This document shows, one piece after another, positions 51,185-63,200 of a stretch of 64,000 nucleotides of DNA (the stretch's first letter is position 1; the number at the start of each line of letters is the position of its first letter). The position numbers and the translations under genes are program-made. The notes under the pieces were generated by a model. That model was not told the DNA's origin, ran no database searches, and was given only the letters and a program-made list of their open reading frames with translations. Location: contig WACJ01000131.1 in the NCBI GenBank assembly GCA_008973525.1, forward strand, positions 62,001 to 126,000, given 5' to 3'. The stretch is from Stenopsyche tienmushanensis (taxonomy: Eukaryota; Arthropoda; Insecta; Trichoptera; Stenopsychidae).

Positions 51185-51603
51185 AGTGGCCAGGGCTTTC
51201 ATATATGACTGCGTGAGTCACTTATGTATTTTTCAACGTAATCGCCGTCAAGATCAAGACATTTTTGTAGTCGGGGCAACAGCTTTTGTATGCCAGTGTC
51301 ATAGACCTTCCCTGCTAGCTCTTTTTGGATTGTATTTGGGATTTTGGGGTGAAGTGACACACCCACGACTCATCCTCCGTCATGATAAGGTTCAGAAAAG
51401 CTTCTCCCTCCTGTGCAAAATGTTGTCGATTCATCATATCACTACCATACACTTCCACGAGCTTCCGATGGATATTCCGCGGATCTCGCACGGACGGGAG
51501 GGGACGAGAGTGCGTGACGATCTTTCCATCGGAAGAATTTATTGTGATTGAACAAATTGGCCGACAACACGCGAGACTTACTTTCTAAGCGATCCTCGTA
51601 TTA
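51185..51603 (-). mobile_element. Mariner relic with large internal deletion and one TIR
   Basis: Minus strand: TIR TACGAGGATCGCTTAGAAAG at 51603-51584, then IHRKLVEVYGSDMMNRQHFA (N-terminal DNA-binding region), LIMTEDESWVCHFTP (first catalytic D region), and without the middle of the DDE domain a jump to GIQKLLPRLQKCLDLDGDYVE, the C-terminus. About half of the transposase is missing. Confidence 0.75.
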
Positions 51604-52300
51604 TGACTATGAAATATTACTGCGATAGTATTCTATAATCATGTCGATTTTTAATTAAATTATTTTATTGTACGTGTCAATCATTCAAAAATTGTTTCGC
51701 ATTTGGCACTCCGCAGTTTCAAAACATAGACCATGCTCTCGTGACAAATTCATATTGAACGTATCTCAACTGTCGAATAATTAATTTTCAAATTTAAATA
51801 CAAACGGGATAAAAAAAATATCATTAAGTCCATGAAATTGATTTATTTTATTATACGTGTATGTCAATTGCTAAAATTTACCATTACCGAAATAATTGTA
51901 TAAATAAAAATCGAGCACATAAAATGTTCACATATTGTTGAAAAATGTGTATATATCCAACTTTCTCTTTTTATATTACTGTGGAACGCTAACCGCATTA
52001 TTATTTTTTTTATTTTTAAATAGGTTTAGATATTTCAGAAGCGAATTGGAGCAGTAAAATGTATTTTTATTGTTGAAATACGCAATTTATATGTAACTAA
52101 GTGTCGTTTGGCTGTAAAATATATTTTAATGGATTTTTTCCATTTAGTTTTAAGTTTGAATTTTAGCCTCTTGTAGAACAAAACGTTGCGCAAATAAATG
52201 CACGACACGGTTTAGGGCGTTGCTCAAATTGCCACACTTGAAAATTTAATGATCAAGGTTGACTCAATTTAAAGATCGCGCCCTTCGATTTAACACAAAA
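51604..52300. other. AT-rich spacer
   Basis: Nothing recognised before the GC-rich leader of the next gene. Confidence 0.4.
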
Positions 52301-52871
52301 AAGGTTAAGTTTTTCCGAGCGACCGTTAAATTTTGAAGCGGCTCGGTTTGCCGCCGGTTTTCGATATTCGTGCGTCGAAAATATCGACGTGTGTCGGTCA
52401 GATTTTTTTCGTGAATATTTCCATGGTAGGCATGCGTCGATTTATTATTTGCATTGTAATCGTTACTGCAGATTGAGTGCGTTGCAAATCGTATTTAGCG
52501 TTCGTTGACAGGGCGACTTCACAATAATAATTCGGTTCCGGAGTGTCAGAGGATTCTGTCTCTTGGAGTCAGGTCCGCAAGCGTCGGTCTTTCTGACCGT
52601 CGCCGAATCGGTCGAGCGAAAACCTTTCAGCCGAGAAATGACAGATTTTTTACATGCGAAATTGTGGCGTCGACTTATGCAACGGCGTCTAGTTTCTCGT
52701 ACATTTCTTCACGGTAAATTGTTGCAGAGTAAAACTGCAGAAACCTTATAGAAATAATCTTATTTCGGTCCCGTCGGCCCGACAGAGAGCTAGTCCCGGA
52801 TTCCGTTTTGTCGCGTTCGTCCCATGAATTCGTCGATGTGTTCGAAATAATGTGACAGCGTCGAGTGAATC
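52300..52871 (+). promoter_or_regulatory. CpG-rich promoter and leader of the polyproline gene, with two uORFs
   Basis: CpG density rises sharply from about 52320. No TATA box is obvious, unlike the other secreted genes. Directly before the main ATG lie an eight-codon uORF (ATG at 52824, stop 52848-52850) and an ATG-TGA minimal uORF (52850-52855) whose ATG overlaps the preceding stop as TAATG. Whether they are transcribed depends on the unknown start site. Confidence 0.45.
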
Positions 52872-55097
52872 ATGAAATTGCTCGTTTATATTCTGTGTAT
52901 CGGTGTGTGCTTCGGTGGGCTGACATTAGCTCGGGATTTCGAAGGAGGTGAATTGGAAGACGTACAATATGACGACGCGGGTGGTGGCGACGACGGTGTC
53001 GTCAGACAGAAACGGACGTTCGGGGAATTCATCTTCAGGGGATTGGCCGACTCTCTCGGATATCAGGTCGTCAGGAAGCCCGCCGTCGTCTTGCAGCTGA
53101 CCGCGACGGCGGCGGCGCCCGCGCCTTCTTCGGCGCCGGCTTCTGCGGCTCCTCAGCCGGCCGCCCCGGCTGCGGCGACGGCGGCTCCCGCAGCGCCGTC
53201 GACCGCTCCTGCGATTCCACCGGTGTCAGGAAGAAAGGCGCCGGCGGTGGCGGCCCCGCAGCCCGCTCCCGCTTCGGCTATACCTCAACCGGCGCCGGCG
53301 CTTCCTCGAGAGACGATAGTCACTAATTTCTCCCTCAACTTCAATTGGAATAAAAATGCTCCAGCGAGAGCGACCCCAGCAGCTGCGGCGCAACCCACGC
53401 AACCGGCTCCAGCGGCATCGCCTCAACCAGCTTCCGCGGTACCGTCTCAGCCGTCCTCCGCGGTGCCGCCTCAGCCGGCTCCCGCGGTACCATCTCAACC
53501 GGCACCCGCAGTCCCTCCGAGAAATCGAAGACCTCGACCTCCTCCCGCTATTCCTCCACCTCCACCACCGCCGCCTCCGCCACCACCCCCTCCTCCACCA
53601 CCACCACCTCCGCCACCCCCTCCCCCACCACCGCTTCCTCCGCCAAGAAAGAACCCGTTGCCCGGCAGTCGCGGAGTGGCAAAATCCCAACAGCCGAAGA
53701 TCTACATCGACGCGTTTTACGACCACGGCGGTGGTGTTACGCAACGGCTCGCCGCGGCAGACGCGGACGACTACTATCCGACTCCAGGATCCGCCCCGGA
53801 CTACGACTATCGTCAGAACGATCAGCCCGACAACGGAGGCTACCAAAACGAACAGCCCGATAACGGCGGCTACCGAAACGAACAACTCGACAACGCAGAC
53901 GATCGGAGAGAGCGCCCTGACGACGGAGAGCAGCCCGAATATGAAGAATACGAAGAAGAAAAACCCAGAAGAAACGGCGACTACGCAAACTATGAAGAGG
54001 GCGAATCGGCTCAGGTGCGCCGAAAGCACTCCTACGACTCGAAACCGGACAGGAGCAAGAACATAGTTCTGAATGCGAAATTCAACGAAGCGATAAACAA
54101 CTTCTGGAAACATTCCCCCAATCAAAACGCCAGACGATATAATCAGGCGGAATTCGCAAATTTCGTTTCGCACCCCACTTACGTCAACAACGGAAGAAAC
54201 CCGGGGGCGCCGTCCCATTTGATAGCGACTCTGAGCCCCAACGAATACCATCAGCGATTGAACGACATTAGGGATTCGACCGACAAAAGATCGAGAGTGT
54301 CTCCGGAGCTCTCGAACGGCAGAATACCGATCGAGGACAAGAGGAGATACAACGACGCCGAGAGGTTTGACTTCAACATCGGACGTTCGGGCGAAGAGAA
54401 GCCGAACGCGGAGAAGACCACGTCCACGGAAGACCCGAACAGATCTCTCGTTCCCAGGGTCCTTCCGCCGACGGAGAACAATCCGGGCTCCATCGACACA
54501 GTGACTGTGAGAGTGCCGCCCATTTACAAAGTCGAAAAACCTGACAGGATCCATCGGAAGCTCGAGAGCGTGAAGCGTCTCAGGGCTTGGCCGGAGCCCT
54601 TCGATTACGTCTACGACGAATCCGAAATCGATACGAGAAGGGCTCCGAAGCAATATAGAGATGTTGCATCCAGGGGCAAAAAGAAATACGAAGAGGACTC
54701 GAAACAAAAAGGCGGAGGCAAACCGAGGGAGAAGAAAAGAGCCTCGAAGTCGAACTACGATTTCGAATTCGGCAATCCTGACGGAGACGCGATCTACGAC
54801 TATTACGGAACTCGACAGTCGAAGCTTTCAGAAGAAGAGGAAGAGTTTCTGAAGATGGTCCCTACGCCCACTCCGTACGCTGAGGCGGCTCGTCTGGAGA
54901 GTCCCGCGGGATGGTCGGACGTCGACGAGATCGCAGACAGCAAGACTGCTACCATAACCACGAAGGAATACAAAAACAACTTTGCTACAGTGCGAAGCGT
55001 TCAGATAGAAGATCCTAATTATAATGGACACAAAGCAGACGCCGATAACAAATCAAAGGGTCAATCTGCACAGAGACGTCAGAAAATAAAGAATTAA
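52872..55097 (+). CDS. Secreted proline-rich protein with long polyproline run (741 aa)
   Basis: Single exon as seen. Signal peptide MKLLVYILCIGVCFGGLTLA, acidic leader, then a furin-like RQKR at 45-48 followed by TFGEFIFRGLADSLGYQVV. Residues about 75-225 are Ala/Pro-rich with a repeated SQPAPAVP-type unit. A run of more than 25 Pro with a single interruption follows (about 230-260), flanked by basic residues (NRRPRPPP and PPPRKN). Then come QPDNGGY(Q/R)NE repeats near 315-345 and a long charged region rich in Arg, Glu, Asp, Asn and Tyr. The C-terminal part has YDFEFGNPDGDAIYDYYG and EEEEFLKMVPTPTPYAEAAR, which look like conserved blocks. I do not recognise the family; an extracellular-matrix or cuticle role is inferred. 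Codon use is markedly GC-rich compared with the neighbouring genes. Confidence 0.85.
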   Translation: MKLLVYILCIGVCFGGLTLARDFEGGELEDVQYDDAGGGDDGVVRQKRTFGEFIFRGLADSLGYQVVRKPAVVLQLTATAAAPAPSSAPASAAPQPAAPAAATAAPAAPSTAPAIPPVSGRKAPAVAAPQPAPASAIPQPAPALPRETIVTNFSLNFNWNKNAPARATPAAAAQPTQPAPAASPQPASAVPSQPSSAVPPQPAPAVPSQPAPAVPPRNRRPRPPPAIPPPPPPPPPPPPPPPPPPPPPPPPPPPLPPPRKNPLPGSRGVAKSQQPKIYIDAFYDHGGGVTQRLAAADADDYYPTPGSAPDYDYRQNDQPDNGGYQNEQPDNGGYRNEQLDNADDRRERPDDGEQPEYEEYEEEKPRRNGDYANYEEGESAQVRRKHSYDSKPDRSKNIVLNAKFNEAINNFWKHSPNQNARRYNQAEFANFVSHPTYVNNGRNPGAPSHLIATLSPNEYHQRLNDIRDSTDKRSRVSPELSNGRIPIEDKRRYNDAERFDFNIGRSGEEKPNAEKTTSTEDPNRSLVPRVLPPTENNPGSIDTVTVRVPPIYKVEKPDRIHRKLESVKRLRAWPEPFDYVYDESEIDTRRAPKQYRDVASRGKKKYEEDSKQKGGGKPREKKRASKSNYDFEFGNPDGDAIYDYYGTRQSKLSEEEEEFLKMVPTPTPYAEAARLESPAGWSDVDEIADSKTATITTKEYKNNFATVRSVQIEDPNYNGHKADADNKSKGQSAQRRQKIKN

Positions 55098-57264
55098 AAA
55101 CATACAACCATGATTTTTTTTTAAATCAAAATCATCAACTCTCTGTAAATAGAGCAAAATTTTACACGTACGAGTACTAAAATGAAACAAATTATTATTT
55201 GCAAATACACCTCTCTTGATTTTATTATTTATTGTTCTTATAAATTATTTATTACAATAATTAAATGATACTTTTATAAAATCAATTTTTATTGTATTTA
55301 TTCCATCACCGTATCATATGCAACATTTTAGCCATACATCAGTCGCCGCGTGGGACATTAATATATTCAGCGTTCGCTGATTGCAGTCTTCAGTTCGACG
55401 AAGGTCTGGATGTTGAGATTGTTAATTTTCATTTTGTAGCAATGCAATAAGAATTTTAGAACCGGGATCAATCAGATCGTGATGATTGAATAAATCTAAT
55501 AATCTTCATGTTACATCAATAAAAACATATTGTGCAAACATTTTACTATGACAATTTTTCGATTAAGATGGCAAATATCACAATGATAATAAACAGTTTA
55601 TATTATCTTAAATAAATGTTAAAAATTTATGGTAAAAAAATAAAAGCTTTTATACATTTAATGCAATTTTTAAAAGTTTAAAAACAACTTGGAATTAATT
55701 CATAGACTGTGAAATTTTTAAATATTATTATAAGGATTGACGATAAAAAAATAAGTTTCTTTTTGTGTATTAAAAGTTAAAAAAATGCCTTGCAAAGTTC
55801 TATAAATATAAAATTAAAGCTTATAGAATTAAGAACAAATCACAGTCTCAAAGAAGTGAGCTTCGAATGTACGAAATAAAAATACACACAGCGGAAATTG
55901 TTAAATATGAAAAATGGGCGACATTGAAAAGAATGGTTCCGACAAAATGCTATGAAATTATTTACATACGTAATTGAACACATCACTCTATGTGTTAATC
56001 CTTATTGTATATATAAGTTCGTAGGATGAATGTGTTGAACGCTTGGCGATTGAATACTCACAGGTCTTTTGGTAATCTTAAAAGACTCACATACGAGTCT
56101 CGCGCAACAGAAAAGTTAATACAACATCAAAGATGTTGGTGAGTTTTTTTAAAAACACAAAAATATAACTGCCCCCATAATTTCATAATTAACAAAAAAG
56201 TCTTAAAATAGTAAAATTTGTACAATTAGAAAATAGCAACCATCGACCGCTGTAGCAAATAGACAGCTTTTTTAAAAAAGCATAGCAGAACACATTTGCA
56301 TTCGAAATATACTAGATTCAATTATTCAAGAAATATTTATTAATATTGATGTTAACTAATAAAAGTATTTTATTTGGACAATGATATTAATTAATGTCCA
56401 AAATTCATCTCCATTGGAACTCTTCAAAGTGCATATATTTCATTAGAATTGAGAAATTTTCAAGCGTGATAATATTCTCGAGTGTAAAAAAGGCAAGTCT
56501 GAAAACTTATAACTAAATAACATATATAGTATGTTCATAACAAGATATACGTATTTAATTTCAACAAATATAAGTCATATGTTTCAGGCAACATCGTATC
56601 GTATGGCACTTTTTTTAGATCATATATTATGTATGATGTTTATTTCAAACATCTTTTCAAATGATATATGCCATTTAATGACGAAGCTCATTTCACAATG
56701 GATGCATTCATCGCATTTTGTCACATTTTTTCGAAGATGGATGCTGGAAATGCCGTTACTGTGAATGCTGAGTGATACCAATCAACGTTCAATGAGGTTT
56801 TATGATCACAATTATATCATATTGACGTGTTCGATGTTTATTTACAGGAAGACGGCTCTACACGTCACACAACTCGAGAAAAAAATCTAGGCTATCTAGG
56901 ATGATTTTTTAACAAAATATAATTTTATATGAACTTTAAAGTGATAATTATTTTTTTCAGTCTTCCCATATAGATATTTGAATTCTTTGAATAAGAATAT
57001 TTAACAATTGCATTATATTTACAAATAATCAAATAGATTATCAACGTTAATATAAATTGAATATCATAAAATTTGAACTTTTTTAACATTAATACAAAAA
57101 TAACAATCTGTAATAGAGTAAATATATTATGGCACAAAAATGCCACTATTAAAACTATGCAAATATGAAAATACCCAAGTTATACGATCAAATCGTATTT
57201 TTATAATATTGTATAAAAATATATGCATTAATTTTGGAGTTCAACCAACTTTTCAAATATGTTG
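55098..57264. other. 3' UTR of the polyproline gene and AT-rich spacer
   Basis: ATTAAA at 55260-55265 could serve as a polyadenylation signal. Between 55300 and 55450 a small GC-richer patch has a 19-codon minus-strand frame. A 77-codon plus frame at 56531-56764 has no family resemblance. Confidence 0.4.
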
Positions 57265-58756
57265 TTAATTAAATTTTTCTTCTAAAAATTTATAAGCATA
57301 TTCATATACCACCAACATTATAGCTCCGCCAGGTCCCAATCTCAATACCTTCGGTAGAAGTCCTTTATAGAGAGCTCGGAAGCTGAAAAGAAGCACATTA
57401 AAAATAGCTGTTATTTGAAACAGTTTAATTATATAATTTATTAATGAGGAATATGTGTATTTTTGAATGAAATTTTGTTGACTCTCTCGTCGCAATTGAG
57501 GTATAAAGTAATTTAAAATTCATCCATGTCTTGTTTAATATGTGCACATATAAAAATATTTGTCGAGCATTAAAAGCGTATAACAGATTAAAAAGACTAA
57601 ATAGAATGGACATCGGTGACAAGTGAATGTCACAAAACAAGTTGTAAATTATCAGTTAACAGATAAAACGTGTTTTAAACGACTTCGGGGCAAAAGCTAT
57701 CTTTTGATGTTTATCAATTTTATGCCGTTGGTTAAGTATTATAAAAATTTACCAAGAATTACTTTAAAAATGTTCAATTCTAAAAATATTTATTTTAAAA
57801 CCAACTTACCCTTCTTCTCTATAAACTATTCCGACAGTTTTAAGAGTGCCGCGATATTTAATCTGTCCCGGAACGGGCTGCGGACCTTGTATACGACTTT
57901 TAGCCACGTCGAATGGAATGTTAAAGACGGAAGCGAGCGTACCCGATACGAATCCAATTGTCACCTTGCGGAAGAACTCTTTGACGTGATCCTGCGAATT
58001 TAAATACAAAAATGAAGTCGATATTGCGTCATTCCAAATGACGCAAGATCGTTAAAACGAAACGTACATCGTACTCCGGAAGATATCCTTTCACGCTGTG
58101 ATAAAAACCAAAATAGATCATGTTGAATGATCCATTTCTCGCAATCGTGGCGGTGACTCCTTTATTGAGCCCGGAGAATCCGAGACCCTGTGTCCGGACA
58201 ATCTCTCGAGTGGCCGCCCATGTGCTGGGCATCTGAGCGGCAAGTGTCTTATTCGACTGCAGGTTAACTTTGACGACTTCAAACGGGTTGACCAAAATCG
58301 CTTCGGTCACGCCGGCACCCAGACCGGCTAAAGAGAATGTCTATAAATATATAACGATTGTCAATAAAGTAAACATCGATATTAAGAGGATAGAAAAATA
58401 AATTTTGTTCAAAATACCAATGGAGTCGGAACTGACGAGCCGAACATGAACAATTTCTTATATTGTTCAAAGCAGAAAAATTTGACTGCTCGTTTTGGTG
58501 TTTCCGCCAAAATCGGCGGTATAATCCCTTTCCAGAATGAGAATACGCCTTCATGTCGGTACATTTTTTTGAAGCAATCTCCAATTCCAGTGTAATAATG
58601 GGGATCGGCTGCGTTGCCCACTTTTGTTGTTTGAAGCTGAAGTCTAGTCTTGATTAAATCCAAAGGATGCATGATGCAGACTTCGACGAAGCCGGCGCTT
58701 CCACCGGCACCAATCTGCATCGCAGCTTGTTTTAACATGACTTGAATGTCACTCAT
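57265..58756 (-). CDS. SLC25A21: Mitochondrial 2-oxodicarboxylate carrier, four coding exons
   Basis: Coding exons are 58756-58418, 58340-58068, 57991-57810 and 57382-57265, all GT-AG, encoding 303 residues (human 299). The three mitochondrial-carrier repeats are intact with signatures PLDLIK (31-36), PFEVVK (132-137) and PFDVAK (230-235). Family-specific blocks include GLNKG, NMIYFGFY, KSRIQGPQPVPG and LGPGGAIMLVVYEY. The carrier exchanges 2-oxoadipate for 2-oxoglutarate across the inner membrane in Lys/Trp catabolism. The ATG lies four bases after an acceptor (TTTTGCAG), so a non-coding 5' exon exists. A GTAAGT donor on the minus strand at 59021-59016 is a candidate for its end. No lesions. 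Confidence 0.95.
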
Positions 58757-59015
58757 TTTCTGCAAAATAAAATTGATATTGTTCGTTCTATATCTGGCCG
58801 TAGAAGAGATCCTCAGAAGAGGTAGAGGATGATCAGATGGTGATGCACAATTGGTGGTTCATTCCCATTTATTTAACAACATCAAATAATTCTCTTACAA
58901 TATGAATTGTGTTAAAATATCTAATTTGTCTTCCTCCATAACAATAAATTAATTTTATTCAATAAATTTCACACCGATAAATGTATTATCTTTTAATGAT
59001 AAACGTCGTTGTTCA

Positions 59016-59100
59016 ACTTACTTTCTTTTTCAGCAAACGAGTTCTTAACTTGTTTGATTAACTCGATTAATAAACACGTGACTTATATATATATATAATA
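59016..59100 (-). promoter_or_regulatory. Candidate 5' non-coding exon of SLC25A21
   Basis: On the minus strand GCTGAAAAAGAAA is followed by GTAAGTTG at 59021-59014. It would splice to the acceptor just before the ATG exon. Position and strand fit, but the exon start is not defined. Confidence 0.35.
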
Positions 59101-59639
59101 AAGACGGATTGCGTTAATAAATTATATGAATAACTATATAAATTATGGTCTATTATAGTTCAGTTGCAATTTTAAAATATTGTTCTGGCGATAATAAAGT
59201 TTAAAAGGGAGAATTAAACATGAGGAACGCGCGAAAAAAGTTTAAATCGAACAACCGACCGACTGGTGAGAAGTCTCCCCCACCTCTGTCTAAATACGTC
59301 AAATCGGGATCGAGTGTTGCCATATAAAAATGTTACTGTCAAAAAGATGACAGCTGTTTTATTATTTTCTAAAAAAAATGTGGACGGTCATAAAATATTG
59401 AATTTAATAAATCATATATTTAATTGGATGATGATCCATTTATTCACTGTGAAATGTATTTGGTTGGATTAAAAGTTCACTTTCAATTCAAATAAATTTT
59501 TTTATGAATAAAAAATGATGATAATGTAGTTTTAATGCGATGTTTGAATTTGCGATTGAAATTGATTTGAGATTTTAATTTGATATGCGAATAAATGTAT
59601 AAAATAAAATGAAGCGAATTTGGTCGAATAAGTAAAATA
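59101..59639. other. Intergenic between divergent SLC25A21 and pecanex
   Basis: The two genes are transcribed away from each other, so this AT-rich stretch must hold both upstream regions. No clear motif seen. Confidence 0.4.
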
Positions 59640-61179
<1,540 letters not shown>

Positions 61180-61650
61180 TTAAAATTTTGTCTCTATCTG
61201 ATATTTTGAACCTCCCGTTGGGTTCATGTTCGTGGATTAACTGCTAATGTCACCAATGTTTTTTTGATTCCTATTACTTTCGGCTTTTGTTAAGGTTTTG
61301 TACTAGCAAAATCGATGTGGTGATTGTTCTTCATCACATGTTAAATTAGAGCTGATTTGTAATGTAGTTGCAAGATTGCGTTCTGATGTTTTGCCACCCT
61401 GTGGGCGATTTGTCTGTTAGTTTATCCAATATATGACATCTTGCAGTCTGCGCCTGAGAACTCGTACACTTCCTGATCAATCTGTCAATTTAAACACTCT
61501 GTCTATGAGTGCCTTCATGATCAAGTTAATCTGCCTCGGATGGTGATGAGAGGTAGTGTGACAACATTATCTATTAGTATGAGTACTCTTCCGAAATACT
61601 GTATATCTGAACGATGACGAGGATGTTCACAAGAAGCAATCACCAAGGCA
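61180..61650 (-). mobile_element. Penelope-like element relic with GIY-YIG endonuclease
   Basis: Minus strand, in shifting frames: SSFRYTVFRKSTHTNR, CHTTSHHHPRQINLIMKALI (the end of the reverse transcriptase), then EVYEFSGADCKMSYIG followed by TNRQIAHRVAKHQNA and NNHHIDFAST. The VYE..C.DC...YIGQTNR pattern is the GIY-YIG endonuclease of Penelope-like elements. Stops and frameshifts abound; only the 3' portion remains. Located in pecanex intron 1. Confidence 0.8.
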
Positions 61651-62260
61651 ACAATGGCAGTTAATCTGCGAATGGAATTTTGCCTCTCAAACAACCGAAA
61701 AACAATCGGATACCTGTTTTAACGTAATTAAAAATATACATACACATATATGTGATACAGTTTTAAACGAAGGAAATAATTAATATAAACTCGCAAATAT
61801 ACAAATTTTGATGTGTGATTTAAGCCAAAAATATTTATAAAGTGATAAGAATTAAGAACGTTCTTTTTTGAGCAGAATATAAAAATATAATAAATTAAAT
61901 TGTAATAAATGAAAGTAACATCGATAAATGACGCTATCAATGTTGATAGTGGTTTTGTGTTATTTTTATACTTTCTTAAAAAATGTCACAAAAGGCTTCC
62001 GATTGACCTTATTCCATAAATCAAGCATATGGATTTCTTAAAATTATAATAAACGCAGAATTTACCATGTAAATGATTCAAATCCATCATTTAAAAGGGT
62101 GTCATATTTTTGAGTCAGCTGAATGTTTTTAAATATGGTTGACCTTTATTTGATCATAAAGTCTAATAAATTCCCAAGGGAGTTGTGTCATTGTTTTATG
62201 ATTTATTTAGCTGTTCGTCAGTAAAAAAATGTGTTTGTTTATTTTAACGTCTTAACACAT
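61651..62260. other. AT-rich intronic DNA
   Basis: Nothing recognised. Confidence 0.4.
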
Positions 62261-62269
62261 CATCCAATA

Positions 62270-63200
62270 AGTTTGTAGGATAACATATAGTTGACGTCAT
62301 TATTGACAAATCTTCTAGTACTAATCTTCAGATAATATGTGTCAAAATTTCATAACATTCTGACGTTTAGTTGACGAATTACAGTGGTTTTAGTGATGCT
62401 GCTTTTGAAATTTCTAAAACAATGGAAAAATATGATAAGACTGCTTTTTAACGAGAAAAAATACCGTTGATTGCGATCGAGACAAATGGTAGAGAAGTGG
62501 TTTTCTGATTTTAAACGCGGCTATACAAACACCGATGATGCTGAACGCTCTGGTTGATCAAATTCGGCACTTGTTCTGGAAAACATACAAAAAGTCTTGG
62601 GCGATCGTAAATTGAAGTTGTGTGAGATAGCTGACACCTTTATCCATCAATCCATGAGAAAGCTTTATTCGAAGTGGATACTGCGTTTGCTCACAGCTGA
62701 TCAAAAACAATGCATCAAGAATTCAGAGCGAGAAATAAAAAGGTATTTTTTCATCCGGTATGTGACAATGGATGATAGATGGATCCATCACAACATTCCA
62801 GAGTCAAATCGGCAGTCAATTGAGTGGATAGTAACCGGCGAAAGCCATACAAAGCGACTAAAAATGCAAATATCAGCTGGGACTACTTTGGGACGCATAC
62901 GGTATTTTATTCATCGATTATCTTGAGAAAGGAAGGACCATCCATAGCGAATATTATATGGCGTTATTGGTGCGTTTGACGGAAGACATTATGAAAAATC
63001 GAGCCCAAATGAAGAAGAAAAAAGTGCTCTTTCACCAAGACAATGCACCGTGACACAAGTCGATTGCAACAATGGCAAAAATGTACAAATTGCACTTTGA
63101 ATCGTTCTACAAAAAGGATATCGAAATGTTAGAGAAGCGTTGAAATTGAAGGAGACTATGTCGAATTTTGCCTAAATCAAATTTATCATGTTAGCCTTTA
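62270..63200 (+). mobile_element. Mariner (SETMAR/cecropia-like) transposase relic
   Basis: The longest open piece, 62597-62926, reads GDRKLKLCEIADT, then LYSKWILRLLTADQKQ, then RYVTMDDRWIHHNIPESNRQ and GESHTKRLKMQISAG. This is the mariner order of (L)EDRKLK, VPRLLTxDQK, VTMDETWIHH and ESNRQS. The frame then breaks: YYMALLVRLTEDIMKNRAQM and KKKVLFHQDNAP follow at 62950-63050, and EIEGDYVE at 63145-63165. A deletion removed the segment with the last catalytic D (LLPHPPYSPD in relatives). The N-terminal part is decayed from about 62400. Inside pecanex intron 1. Confidence 0.85.

Noticed and set aside
53226..54707. 493-codon open frame antisense to the polyproline gene
   Set aside because: Long only because the GC-rich, CCN-rich sense codons lack stop complements. 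Its translation is Arg/Trp/Val low complexity and the sense strand has the signal peptide and start context.
55375..55440. 19-codon minus-strand frame with coding-like residues
   Set aside because: Too short, with no splice partner found; only the slightly higher GC content draws attention.
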